A DNA stretch of 64,000 nt from Datnioides undecimradiatus (Eukaryota > Chordata > Actinopteri > Lobotiformes > Datnioididae). Location: assembly GCA_008933995.1 (NCBI GenBank), contig WARS01000012.1:5394001-5458000 (forward strand). The letters are read 5' to 3'. The position numbers and the translations under genes were made by a program. The notes under the pieces were generated by a model. The model made no database searches. It had not been told where the DNA came from and saw only the letters and a list, made by a program, of their open reading frames with translations. Within the stretch, counting starts at the first letter, position 1. Every line of letters begins with the position of its first letter. Shown in pieces: positions 24,114-35,825 of this stretch.

Positions 24114-27100
24114 GTCAGCAGAGAGAGAAGATCCGGGTTGACTGCTTCTACACTTGGAGGATTCTGGTGTTTTTCGGCCAGAGTCCTGCACAGCGTGGAA
24201 TTCTGGGATATGCTCCTGTCTTTAAGACCTAAAGGAGTCTGACCCTGCCTTGTGTTAGCTGAGCAAGTGGAGGTCAGACTTCAGTGGCAAGCCCTGTTAA
24301 TGAGACAGACTGTTTGGTTGATTGATGGACAGAGGATCATGGTCATGTGGGCAGGTCGCTCTGGCTCAGCTTGGTCATAGTGTGGTTCCTGTTATTGAAG
24401 TCAAAAGTTATGTGGTCAGGGACACAAAAACATCTTCTCTTACCAAGAACTAGGAGAAATTTGTCACATTCAAAGTTTGAAGATGTTTGTTTTTAGATGT
24501 GCCAGACTTTATCTCCTTAAACAGCACTAAAGAAAAGATGGAAAATGGCATCTTGATTAATTAAGTTTAGTGAACCACAATTTAAATCCGGCTCTGTAAG
24601 ACATTTTCTGTGTCTCAGCACAGGCCACGGTTTGCTGGAATCATGTATTTGATTCAAAGTGTATAAACTTCTTCCCCTTGTCTGGAATCATGTGCAGCAG
24701 ACAGAGGGAGATCTGCTCTGGGGGGGTGGGCGACTGAAGGAGATGAAGGAGAGTACGAAGCAGTATTCTTCTGTCTTTCTCAGTTGTGGGGCTCTTTTGG
24801 CTGAGGGCATTGTGAAGGAGGCTGACAAGCTGGCTTGTTTGGTTCTTTTCTTATTGTTCCAGTTTCACAGTACTGTAAGGGCACATTTTGGGCGCCGCGC
24901 ACAGAGAGAGGCAACATGGTAAGACGACCTGTGAGGGTTTTCTGTTTGAGAAGCAGCAGTGCTTTAGGCGGTTTCTTGGACATCACTGTCTCTGCCCTAA
25001 AGGTGAAAATACATGATCAGCATTTTAAAGCAGGCTAGATGTGACATACTGTTGATGAAGTTGCCATTCTATCTTGCCGTAAAATGTTGCAAAACTGCCT
25101 TTAACTTTGGTAGATTTTGTAGCTGAGAGGATGAACTGTGGCTTGACTAACAAAGTATTTTAGTTCTGTTATCATTCTCCACGCATAATCAAGTCATCAG
25201 GGATTTTCTCTGGCCAAACATATTAATGCAAAAGTTTACAATTTAAGATCGGTACTTGCGGTACGGTAACCAGAGCAGTGTTTTTCAATAAAAACATTTT
25301 TGTCAGAGAAAGAAATGATAAGCTATGAAAGCTAAATATCGTCTAAACTACAAATACAAATATGAACATGTGATATTTAATTCCAGGTTTTAAACAGTTT
25401 TTGAGCTCAACCACATTTCAGAACTCAACAAAAAAGTATTGATCTTCAGTATTCATCCCTTAATGCTAACAGCACTACAAGCTATTGGTGCTACACTGAT
25501 AAACTTTTAAGAGGACTTTATGAGCAAAAGTACAGAAAACTAAAATGTTTCCTTCAGTTTCATCTTTTATTTGAGTAGAACAACAATGATTTCAGAACTA
25601 AGATCCTTTAGAAAACCAGCCTGGTCGTCTTCAAACAGCATTTTGCACATTTGTTTTTCTTTTTGCTGTCTTCTTCAGTGTTTTTCTGTTACTGTCTGTT
25701 GATGACAGAGTTTTCATTGTTATGAGATGGTCAAAATGTTTTGGTTTTTTTTTATGATCGTAGTATTTATTACGTTTGATTTTAGTCCAGTTATGAATTG
25801 AGTTTTGTGGACAACACAAGACAAATAATGTTTTTTCTTTGTCAAACTGAAGTGGGCTTGTGATCTGAGCCCGGGCTTGAAATTCCCCCACTGAAAATAT
25901 TCATAACTGAATGAAATGCATTTCACGTTAGTTGATTGGCCTTTGTTTACTGTCCTTCATTGTGAGCGCAGTATCTTCACAGATTACTAGCATTGATTGT
26001 CAATAATGATTGGAGACTTGAGGCTTTTCTTTATTTCTCTTTACTGTTATTTTTCTTTTAGATTTTACTAAAACCTGATTTATTCGGGGCCACTTTTCCC
26101 CTTTTTACTCTTTTGATGTTTAACAATTCCATTTTTTTTCTCTCTTAAGAACATATTTTCCTTTTATTTGGAAAATCTAATCTATATTCCCTTTTGTGGA
26201 CATGTGGGTCCTCAAATAGCCCATGAAGATAATTAAGAATCTACAGTAAAAAAGGAAAATGAAAAGAACTTTTCTTCACCCTAAAGAGACAAAATGACTT
26301 TTAGAATGGGGTTAATAACAAATTATGCACTTAAAACAAAGCAAATCTGATCATTTTCAATATAAAACTCCCTAAAACCTGCAGAAGCTTCAGGTTAATT
26401 TAGTAGAAGAGTAGCATTACTTAAAATGTTTGCCTTTTATTTTGTTGTTAAAATCCCACAAAAAGAATCAGTTTACTTTCATTTAAAACTTTGCTCAGTG
26501 ATGATGTTTGAATTTTAGTGCAATAGTGAAGTATTGTCAGCTCAAGCTTTCAGGTTTTAACTTGTGACATTGACATGACGTTTAAATTGGTCAAAACTGA
26601 TGTCCTTTATGCACAGCGATGATCTTTTGTCAGTGGTGAGGTGGCAGCAACATGTCTAAGAGTGATGAAGGTAGATTTGGGAGCACAACTCAGTGATGAT
26701 GAGGCCGATAGGTTCAGCAGAGGCCGTGATCCTTTTATCCATTCCAGCTTTTTGTTGTTAGAATTACATGATTATGCAAAAAGACCAGATTTCATAACAG
26801 GTGATTACTCACGACTATCATGCTGGATAAAAGTGACATCAGCTGTTATAAATATGTGAAACCCACAATGACTTTCAACAGAAAGGGACAATCTCTGTTC
26901 AGTAGTAAATCTATAATCACAACATATAATCTTCATGACATGTTAGCGCCGTTAAGGCAGAGCTGTGTTCCTTGTTTTCCTTCTTTCTAACCTGTAGACC
27001 TCATTTCTGAATGTACCATTTCTTAACATGTTGAACCCGAGACCCGTGTGTTTGGATGTTATTTATTTTAATGTGAAGCCCTGGTTGGCATTTATCTGTT

Positions 27101-27620
27101 GTTTATGTATAATTTCCTGTAAGTAGTTTTAAGTGTTTTTTTTATTTATTTCAACATGTGAGTAGATAAACACTCTACTGCCCTAATTTTACTCAGTCTT
27201 GTTTAGAAATGTATGTAAAGAAATATTTTACTTTATGTGTAAAATATTCACATAGTATTCATATTTCTGGCATGTTATTCTGCAGCACACAGCAGCATCT
27301 TTCAATGCCTTTTATTTTGTGGGTTTTCATAAATGTGGACAAAAGCTAACGGTATGAAACTTTGTCGAAACGTGTTTTGTTTGAAAAGTTTTGGTGTACT
27401 CATTATATCCGCTAAATATGACACACGTGTTAGCTGACTGTGGGTTCGGTTTCATCTGTTCTTTCCATAACATGTGCAGTATATACCCTTTAACATCCAC
27501 TGTATATGTTATGAAGTGGCCGTCACGTCAACATTCGTCTGTTTACTTGAAATTTTAAATGGATGAGCATTGGTGGATTTGTTATATATCAGGATCACAA
27601 TAAAACATTAATATAAATAC
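24114..27620 (+). other. plce1: plce1 probable 3' UTR
   Basis: No further coding exon is seen on either strand. The stretch is AT-rich with several ATTTA-type motifs. A candidate polyadenylation signal AATAAA lies at 27599-27604, followed by AT-rich and then T/GT-rich sequence, a suitable 3' end about 3.5 kb after the stop. Earlier termination is possible. Confidence 0.5.
27599..27604 (+). terminator. plce1: candidate plce1 poly(A) signal
   Basis: AATAAA on the plus strand, followed within about 50 bases by a GTGTGTGT-type downstream element (27649-27658). It is the best placed signal before the convergent pcdh15 3' end. Confidence 0.4.
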
Positions 27621-30238
27621 TGAACCATGTTGCATCAGTTTTAACGCTTGTGTGTGTCTGAGCTGAACTCTGCACTGTCCCCTTACTTTTGTTTTCACAG
27701 GCTTTGCTTCTTCTTTGGTTCTAGATTAGGTTACTTTAGACTGGTCTGCAGCATGGGGCCAGTTCTGTTTTTGGACCTGCTTTAGTAAATTAGTCAGTGT
27801 TATTAGTTAGGCAGCTTCAAACAATAGTGATTTTAAACATTCACCCAAGCTACACTCTCAGCTATGAACCATGTTTTAAATGAGCTTTCTTGGACCTAGA
27901 AAATATATTAAAACAATAAAACAGTCAGCTCAATAAGGACATTATTGCTGTCATTCAGAATTTTTATGCTTTCATACTTTCGGGCATATTCAGATGTTTC
28001 TGGGATTTTTTTTTTTTTTTTTTAAATGAATGGAAGGAATGCTTGAAATTGTCTCATTTTCAAAGTTTTAATGCATTTTCAACACTTAACCACTAATATA
28101 TATTTACATAGAAACTCCATTAAAACGTTCTCATATTAATTAAACTTTTTCAGACAGTTTCAGATTCCATGCCATTTCCATATCTTAGCTGCAATTGGCC
28201 CTTGGCTAACACAGTTGTTACTTTTAGTAACACATTAGTAAGAGCAACTTCATTGTTACCTATAGTGGCACGGTTCTTACTGCAGTGTGCTTGTCTTCTG
28301 TAATTACAAATAATGGGTTTAAAGTTTCATTTCTTTTCATGATAAACTTCATTTGAGAGAAATTTTATCAGTGTTTGTTTTTGTATTCTAAAATGGATTA
28401 TAGGCCCTAAAATGACAGCACAGTGCACTTAAATCAACAGGTTTTGCTAATATCTGAGAATATCATTAAGACCTGAGGACTGGTGTTAAATTGATCAAGG
28501 GGTCATGTTCCAAGTGTTATCTATCTGCCTCAGTTTCAGGCTCCTGGTTTGCAACTGCTGACAAAGACAAGCTGATCCAGGCCTTTATCGTACTGTCATG
28601 TCTTATCGGGAAACTTGAATATAACTAAGCTGTCACCTGCGCGCACACAGTGAAGTGTCAGAATGTCTGCTGTGAAAAAGGTTCATTCATAAACAGCTCC
28701 GAATGCATCAGAGGTGATAAATAGCTGGATTGTTTTGCAAGATTCTCATTTCTTTATCTGGTGCACGAATGAACTTGAACACAATGAACATAATTTCAGC
28801 CACTAATCAAATCTTTTTCGCCTGTGTTACAGATTAATGAGCCGAGTTCAGGCTACTTTCTCATCCAATACGCACAGTGGACTCAAGAATCGGTGACATA
28901 AGCAGCTCGTTTAGCTGAATCAATAACAGCGGCTTAGGCGTGCCCTTCCTTCCAGAAACTGTTTAAAATATTACTCTGCGGTACAGTCTGCTAATTTTGG
29001 GTAATAAGGAGCACTCAGTTTCAAATATCACCACCACTGTGGCACCCTCTGTTGAGTTCCTTAATGCAAAATTATGCAGTCATCAAGCGAGAGGTTTAAA
29101 ACCTGGTAATTCTGCAGCTTAATGTTCTAACTCCTCTCAGACTTCAAATGAAACAATTCACTGTAATGTGGTTCACAGTTTAAGAGTTCTACCACCTTAG
29201 TCGTGATGAACTTGGACGACGGAGAAGGATTCACGTGCTCCATTAGTTGGATCTCTCAGGGATCCAGTGGGAGGAGAATGGAATTTACAGTAACCTCTCT
29301 GGTCTGAACAGGTTTCCAAACACTTCTGTCATCCTCAGTGAAAAACAAAATGCTAATGTCCTGTAGCGCCAAAGATAAAAAATATGTGGATCTCACAGCC
29401 TGTGATCGAGTCAAAGCTTTTATCCGCCTCCTCCCTTTCATCTGCATTTCTCACTCATGACTAATGTATAATGGCTAAATTGATTCTTACCAACAGGAAG
29501 TGATAAAGTCCAGCACTCAGCATCAACCAGACAACGTGTTTGATCTCATCCTAAAAGTACCTTTTAGAGATTAGAGCCACATCATCAAGAAATTCAGAAA
29601 CTCTCACAGCAGTGTTCATGAACATGGCATTTTAAAGCTTTTTCATACAGTGACCGGCAAGAACAAGTGATACACTGTGTGCAAGAGAGGAAATTATTGT
29701 TAGCTGGTGAAAACAAATTACTATTTATTTTAAAAAAAAACTAAGCTATGCTAACATATCGTCACCCTCTTAAAATAATGGCCTAAGTCATATTTTCAGG
29801 TTTTTTCAAAAAACAGAAAAAACTGAACAAAATATGGAGTATGTGATATTTATTCATCAAAAACCATTTTTGTCAAAAAATGACTTAGGCCATTATTTTA
29901 AGAAGGTGACGATATGTAGTTGTAGAAGAGTTATATGTATAACATGTAACCTTCTTCCACTAGGGGTCTCCCATTCAAAACAATAACAAAAGATGTGGTC
30001 TGTGTGGGATTGTGGGAATTCACCAAGTCTTCACCATAGCAGCAGTCAGCTTCTCTCAACTGGGATTCCTTCAATGCTAATCATTCAGGAAGTTTTAACT
30101 GGGACACAAATAATCTGCAACAGTTTCCTACTCTTTAAAATAAAACAAACTTGGTGAGTAAAACAAGTTCTTGGTAGAAGAGACATCGACACAGAATCAA
30201 GTCAGCCAGACTTCAAGTTTAAATGGATGAAATAGTTT
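27621..30238. other. spacer between convergent plce1 and pcdh15 3' ends
   Basis: No coding signal. It contains a poly-T run at about 28010-28023 and a 164-bp palindromic element at 29754-29917. Otherwise it is AT-rich unique-looking sequence. Confidence 0.6.
29754..29917. mobile_element. 164-bp palindromic MITE-like element
   Basis: Two 38-bp arms, 29754-29791 and 29880-29917, are inverted copies of each other with one mismatch (C/T in CCCTC versus GAAGG). They flank an 88-bp AT-rich centre. Long terminal inverted repeats with a short AT-rich core and no coding match a non-autonomous DNA transposon or foldback element. The family is not identified; outer flanks show only a possible CTA/TAG similarity. 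Confidence 0.65.
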
Positions 30239-30856
30239 TTTATTTGGATAAAGTTTGCCAAGCAACTTGACAAGGATAAAAAGGCAAGTTTGAACAATAC
30301 AAGACTTTGTGTGTCAATGCAAAGTGTCAGGCAAATTCAAAATGAGTCGATCTGGTGGCCGTAATACTGAATGAAACGAGTGTGGTTCCATACAGAGACA
30401 CCAGTTGCTTAAAGGGCCATAAAAAGTTCATAGACTTTTTTCTCAAGTTTCTTTCACTCTCTCTTAGCAAAGTAGAAATATAGCAAGTCCTCTCATCCTA
30501 GGTCCAGTTTTCCAAAGGTGTAACAGCTCCAAGATTTGCACTTAAGAGATGCTCCAATCGGAAGATTGAGCAGTAATGAAACATTTTAATGAGTAAACAA
30601 TCAGTTTGATGCTCGGACGTGTTTTTATTTGTCTCTGAACTGAAACAAAAATAAATTGATTTCATCTTAAACCTTAATGAAATTCCCACCAGAATATGTT
30701 GATTCACCATTTAGCTAAGTATCAATCTGTTAATCAGATTATGTTTTAATTGGATTCGAGCATCCCCATTAGTTCCACAACTAATGAACAGAAATGATGT
30801 CTGAACGCTTTAATGATCTTGGCAATAAGGAGTGAGCACAGTGGGGTCACGATCAG
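30239..30856 (-). other. pcdh15: pcdh15 CD3 3' UTR
   Basis: Minus-strand AATAAA motifs lie at 30624-30629 and 30239-30244, giving a 3' UTR of about 230 or 620 nt. Nothing else is seen. Confidence 0.5.
30624..30629 (-). terminator. pcdh15: candidate pcdh15 poly(A) signal
   Basis: AATAAA on the minus strand about 230 nt after the CD3 stop. A second at 30239-30244 is an alternative. Confidence 0.4.
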
Positions 30857-31597
30857 TCAGAGTTTGGTCATGGGTATGTGAAGGCTGTTCCACGGGCCCA
30901 TCCAGAGTTCCTCCTCATCAGACTGCGTTCTGTCACTCGGGCACTCCGATGGCCCCCTCGTGACAAGTCCATCGCTGTCGTCGTTACTTCCGTCTACCTT
31001 CGACTCTCGCTCGCCTTCTTTCAACTCGTCTCTCTCCGCTGTGCTCTGAGGTGGCTCTGTGCTGCCCTGTGCCGCCTTGAGCAGGTTGGACTTGGACGCC
31101 ACACTATCAGTGCCCGTGTTGCTGGTGGATCCTAAGGAAACGCTTGATTGTCGAGTGTTGAACTCGTTCAGCGTTTTATTGTTGTCAGTGTTAGAGAATG
31201 AGGAAGTGGCCGTCGCAGAGGTGGCCATTCCCGAACTTTGGAAAGTGCGCAGTGTGTTACACCCTACGTCTGTTCTGGGGCTGTTCAGGGGTACTCTCTC
31301 CTCCAGCGTGGCGGCCATTTTGTCGAGTTTTTTAAAGTGCTTGGCCAGCCGGGAGCTGAAGACAGGGGAGGGGAGTTTGAGGTTGTTGTTCGTGTTGTGT
31401 GTGTGCGTGGAACCTGTGGCATTGACTGAGCGTCGTGTGCGGATGATGGAGCCATTCTGCGCCACGTAGACGCTGCCGTTAACATTGGCATGGGTGGAGG
31501 ATAAGCGGCTGCGCTCTGGTATGCTGTCCTCACCAGTGGAACTGGTCTCATATTCCCGATCCACCACCAACTTGACGCGACGTTTTCTGCCACCAAC
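30857..31597 (-). CDS. pcdh15: pcdh15 CD3 terminal exon
   Basis: 246 residues plus stop. Begins VGGRKRRVKLVVDREYETSS, then TGEDSIPERSRL, with VYVAQNGSIIRTRR and LAKHFKKLDKMAATLEE, all close to vertebrate CD3. Ends EELWMGPWNSLHIPMTKL; M-T-K-L is a class I PDZ ligand. Acceptor GGTTTCAG; phase 0 from the 35,696 exon. Confidence 0.95.
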   Translation of the reverse strand, partial: VGGRKRRVKLVVDREYETSSTGEDSIPERSRLSSTHANVNGSVYVAQNGSIIRTRRSVNATGSTHTHNTNNNLKLPSPVFSSRLAKHFKKLDKMAATLEERVPLNSPRTDVGCNTLRTFQSSGMATSATATSSFSNTDNNKTLNEFNTRQSSVSLGSTSNTGTDSVASKSNLLKAAQGSTEPPQSTAERDELKEGERESKVDGSNDDSDGLVTRGPSECPSDRTQSDEEELWMGPWNSLHIPMTKL

Positions 31598-32883
31598 CTG
31601 AAACCGTAAATAACACGTCACTGAACCAACGCTAAAATAGAGGTACAGGATAGAATCTCTGTCGCTCTCCTGTCAATCACTTCTCTCAACTGAAATAAAC
31701 TTAATGTAAAAGCATTTTCTGTAACTATACGTGGTGCATCTTTGTTTCCTGGGACAGTGTTTCCTCACTGAGGACTCATTTTAGTTTTAGTTTAGCCTTT
31801 TTGTTTATTCTCAGTCAGTATGGGCAGGAAGAAAGACTACACCAGCCGATCACTCTTTCAGTCTACATGCAGACACGCGAGCATTGTTTTAAAAAGCATA
31901 CCCCTGGTCTGAAAGCACCATTTCACTGTGGCCCACTGTGTAAAACTTCTCGCGTCTGGAATATAGTTTAAAACCAATTTACAGTTTGTTTTTTGTTTAT
32001 TTTACCTTTTTAAGATGCTGGTCCTGTAAAGTCAAGAAATGCACAGAATCAACCATTCACAAACACACACGACACGGCAAAGACAAGGGAGCGCAGCTGT
32101 GTTTGTTCATGTGTTAGGGCAGCAAGTCAAAGCAGCCTTTTGATCAAGTGGTGCTAATAATTTACGAGAATGAAAGTAACAAGGAGATGCTTTTAATATA
32201 TGCTGCGTACCGATCCCTTTTTGGACTCTTAGTAACATGAAAGCAAAACCTCATCTTTGTTAGATCAGAGCAAACACCGCTGTGCACACACTTTGGAAGA
32301 GGAAAATAACTCTGACCTGCCAGCACTCAGTCTAACCCCCAGTTTTTCCATTTAACCTCGATAGAGTGGAAGAAAGAATATGTTCGCCATTACAAAGAAA
32401 ACACCTCTTACCCCTGCAGATAACCGGCACCGGAAGAACTGACAGACACAGGCAGAATGATGGACACAGAAAGAAGAAATGGTGATGTAAAAAGCTCGAG
32501 TGAATCTGAAGTGCGACAAAGAGAGGTCAGTGAACGTAGAGAAATAAGCAGCTGGAAATGGAGCTTCTGACACGAGTCAGCTCAAGAGAAAAACTTCAGA
32601 GGTGAGGCAGTCAAGCACTTCAAGACTATCAAGGTGGGTGTAAGTAAGGCGAGACAGAAGAAGAGAAGGTGGAGGACAGAGGCTGATTGGAAAAAGGGCA
32701 TTCAAGAGCCAAGTGAAAGAGAGCGTCAAAGAGCTGCAGTCTGAGAGGGCAGCGGAGGACATGCAGGCAATCTCAACTCCTGCGTGTGTGAATCACACCA
32801 AACAAGGGAAAAGAGAGAGATTACAGTAATAAATTCCACCCAGGTAATCACTGCACACCCAATACAGTCATTTTCAGCGAGAT
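31598..32883 (-). other. pcdh15: pcdh15 intron before CD3 exon / possible CD2-like 3' UTR
   Basis: No coding exon seen. Minus-strand AATAAA motifs lie at 31996-32001 and 31804-31809 and could end a CD2-like transcript. Otherwise AT-rich. Confidence 0.45.
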
Positions 32884-32889
32884 CTTACT
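32884..32889 (-). other. pcdh15: strong splice donor downstream of CD2-like stop
   Basis: Minus-strand GTAAGA follows 57 bases after the TGA. It would make the CD2-like block an internal exon of 1,731 nt, a multiple of three, carrying a premature stop. Confidence 0.4.
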
Positions 32890-32945
32890 TAGTGGCAAAG
32901 AATTTAATCTTTGGTTGGGGGGGTGACGAAGGCCTCATCTGCATT

Positions 32946-34619
32946 TCAATCAGCTGACTCATTTTCCAAATCCCCCTCTTCTTCATCCTCGTTTTCATCC
33001 CCACCATGGCCGCTGCTTCTCTCCTCCTCCTCGGTCTCCTCGATGATGGGTGACAAGTCGTCAGAGGTGTTGATCGCACCCGTGCCGGTGCCTGATTGGA
33101 TGTGGCTTGTGGCTCGCCTGCTTGACTGAGACTTTCGTGATCCCACACTTCTCTCCTCCTCCTCTTCCTCTCCCGATTCCTCATCTTCTTCGCTCTCCTC
33201 CTCTATCGTTTCACGTGAAGAGCGGGAGTGTCGAAAAGTTTGAGGCCTAGAGCTACAAACTCTAGAACCTGAATATCTCAAACTCTCTCTGCTGCTGCTT
33301 TCTTCTGTCTCTTTGCTGTTTTCTTGCTGTCTGCTTGTCCTCTGCCTCTTCACGTTGGCACGACTGCTTCTACTTCTACTACTAACACTGCTGCTGCTCA
33401 CCAAACTCTTACTAACACTTCCTCCTGAGTGTGTTCTGCTTCCCTCATCTGATTCCCTCTCAGACTCTGACCCTTCTCCCTCTTCATCTGGGCTGCCACT
33501 CTCTGACTCTCTATCTGAGTCGGGAGTCTCCTCTTCCTTTTCTGTCCCTGAGTCAGACTCGTTTTTTTCTGTCTCTGTATCAGATTCGGTCTTGTCATGC
33601 TCGGCTGTAACAGATGAGGTGGGGCTACTTGCATCAGAGAGACTAAACTCTGATAGAGACTCTTTGCTGGCACCTCCTGTTTCTGAATCACTGTCATGAA
33701 ATCTGTTTTCTCTCTTCCACCACACCTCGGAGGAGCCGTTCTCCTCTCCTAACTGCCTCTCCCACCTCCTCCCACCGGCTCTCTCAGACACTGATGCAGA
33801 AACACTAATATCTCCTACAGAGCCATACATCTTCCTGCTGTTCTCCTCTCCTCTGCCCCAGCTTTTTCCATTGCTCCACTGTTCATCTCCCACCCTGACA
33901 GGTCCCTGGAGTCTTCTGGCGAGGGAGATAAGACTGAGGGCCTCGCTCAGCTTTTGTTTCACTGGTGGGGGTTTGCTGGCTTCAACAGACGTCTGGAAAT
34001 AACTCCCGTCGATGACTATGCTGCCATCCAGGCTGTCGAAGTGGCCAGCGGATGACAAGCCAGGGAGCACTCCCCTATGCTCTGGCCTTACGCCTTCTCC
34101 TCTTCCAATAGCATTTCTCATCCCATTGTTCGTTGCGCCACCTCTGTTACTTCTTCCCTGTGTTTCCATTTCTCCTCTGCCTCCTCTTTCCCTTCCTCGT
34201 TCTGCTGCTTCATCTCTTCCTCCCCCTTTGTTTTCTCTTTTCCCTGTTTCCCCTCTCTCTAATCCCCTTCCCACTCCTTCCACTCTTCTTTCCTCCAGTC
34301 TGTGTCTGCTTCCTTCTGCTCCTTCAACCGGTTTGACTCTGGCTTTGTTCCAGGGCGGGTGGATGGCAGGAGGTTGTCCAGATGTTTTACTCCCAGAGGA
34401 CAGCAGCATGCTGCCTCTCATTATGGCCTTCAGCCTGTTGGCCACACTTGAGCCCCTTGGCTTTGCGTTCATGGTTGTAGCAATGTCAGATGCCTGTTTT
34501 TGGTTGCCTTCTGTTCTTGGGGCTCCTGGGGTCTTTGAGGGCCCATGAGAAGGTGAAGGGCGTGGCTGCAGGTAGGCAGGGCGTGGAGCTAATCTACTTC
34601 CTTGAAACTGTCTCCTCAC
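32946..34619 (-). CDS. pcdh15: pcdh15 Ser/Glu-rich exon in CD2 position (CD2-like tail)
   Basis: A 557-codon open frame in phase 0 with the preceding exon, starting VRRQFQGSRLAPRPAY after acceptor ACAACAG. The first half is basic and Pro/Gly/Ser-rich, the second half has long Ser/Glu/Asp runs (about residues 320-395 and 460-557). It ends DLENESAD, without a PDZ ligand. Its position (between the shared exons and CD3) and S/E composition match mammalian CD2, but I see no clear residue alignment. Other readings: a lineage-specific tail, or a divergent CD2. Confidence is high that it is a coding exon and moderate on identity. Confidence 0.75.
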   Translation of the reverse strand: MRRQFQGSRLAPRPAYLQPRPSPSHGPSKTPGAPRTEGNQKQASDIATTMNAKPRGSSVANRLKAIMRGSMLLSSGSKTSGQPPAIHPPWNKARVKPVEGAEGSRHRLEERRVEGVGRGLERGETGKRENKGGGRDEAAERGRERGGRGEMETQGRSNRGGATNNGMRNAIGRGEGVRPEHRGVLPGLSSAGHFDSLDGSIVIDGSYFQTSVEASKPPPVKQKLSEALSLISLARRLQGPVRVGDEQWSNGKSWGRGEENSRKMYGSVGDISVSASVSERAGGRRWERQLGEENGSSEVWWKRENRFHDSDSETGGASKESLSEFSLSDASSPTSSVTAEHDKTESDTETEKNESDSGTEKEEETPDSDRESESGSPDEEGEGSESERESDEGSRTHSGGSVSKSLVSSSSVSSRSRSSRANVKRQRTSRQQENSKETEESSSRESLRYSGSRVCSSRPQTFRHSRSSRETIEEESEEDEESGEEEEEERSVGSRKSQSSRRATSHIQSGTGTGAINTSDDLSPIIEETEEEERSSGHGGDENEDEEEGDLENESAD

Positions 34620-35695
34620 CTGTTGTCATGTGATGTTAATGCAAAACGAAATAAAGATATTTAGGAAGAGAACAAGTGAGGCAAAAAGAATGTGAGGAGT
34701 ATAAACAGGAGCAGGATTTAACTCTGCACCTCCTGTTCTTGTTTATCTACCAGGAACTTCCAGATTGATGGTGCCTTGAAAAGGTACAAGGCATGAACAT
34801 GTATCGGTATAAAACGTGTAAAACATGTGTCAGTGAGACAATGAAATACAAGACCAGGAGGTGTTGTATGAGAAAAATAGATCTATGAGTATGGAGGCTT
34901 ATCAGACACTAAAGAACTACTTAGATGAAATGAAAAATGTTACATGATAAAGTAAAACATATCTTTTGTTGCCGTAATGGAGATATAAAGAGCAGAGATA
35001 CCACATTCAAGTTATCGACCAGGAAGGTGAGCCAGGTTCAACTGGATTCCTCTGCATTTGTACCCGGACTGTATTGCAGTGTTAGTCTCATTTGAATAAA
35101 TGCGTTTTTTCATGCGAGACCAAAGTTGACATTAACTTTACAGTACATTTTGATGAACACTGGTAGGCTGATTTTGCTCATTTTGGATGGAATCAAAGGT
35201 AAGCTAACTGTCTGATCAATATTTAAGTCTTAAATATAAGAAATCAGCTGCTAGCCTCACACACTGTTTATTGAACAGACATGATCTATTGATCTTCACA
35301 ACTAAACCTTAGCTAAAAAGCAAATTAGTGTGGTTCCCGTCATATTGAACTGTTTCTTTAAAATGATGAACGTTCAGAGTATCTCATAGTCTGTCAGTGA
35401 GATTGTCAGAAAAAACTATATATCCTGAATTTCAGCAAAAGGGTTTAAACAAAGAAAGTCAATTTCATTTGCACCAGCCACAAGAAAACTGTGACCTTAA
35501 AGAACAGTTTTGGTTTTTAAAACTTTTTCTGACTTTTTATTCATCGCTCTCACCTCATTCTGTTTTGTCTGCATTAGAAAATCTATCAAACAAAATCAAT
35601 ACACAAGCCTGTGATCAACAACATTTCCTCTTTACACATCATGGATGCTGGTAATAGTCTGTGTTGGAATATTCAGCAGTTTTTGGTCTGTTTAC

Positions 35696-35825
35696 CTCTC
35701 CGTCAGACTCCTGTGGGCTGTAGTAGTAGCTGCCGTCATCATCGACAACAACTTCTCCATATTCATCGTAGAGGCCGGAGGGTGAAATCAGCTTCCTGCG
35801 ACTGCCGTACTGAGGAAGGTCATAC
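35696..35825 (-). CDS. pcdh15: pcdh15 shared tail exon (PQYGSRRKL)
   Basis: Encodes YDLPQYGSRRKLISPSGLYD and EYGEVVVDDDGSYYYSP, aligned to mammalian YEMPQYGSRRRLL...EYGEVV. Acceptor CTGTCCAG and donor GTAAAC. Phase 2 in, phase 0 out, so it can precede either the 34,619 exon or the CD3 exon, and can be joined straight from the juxtamembrane exon. Confidence 0.95.

Noticed and set aside
33313-34548. Leu/Ser-rich plus-strand frames of 128 and 178 codons
   Set aside because: They are antisense shadows of the Ser/Glu-rich pcdh15 exon, whose low complexity keeps other frames open.
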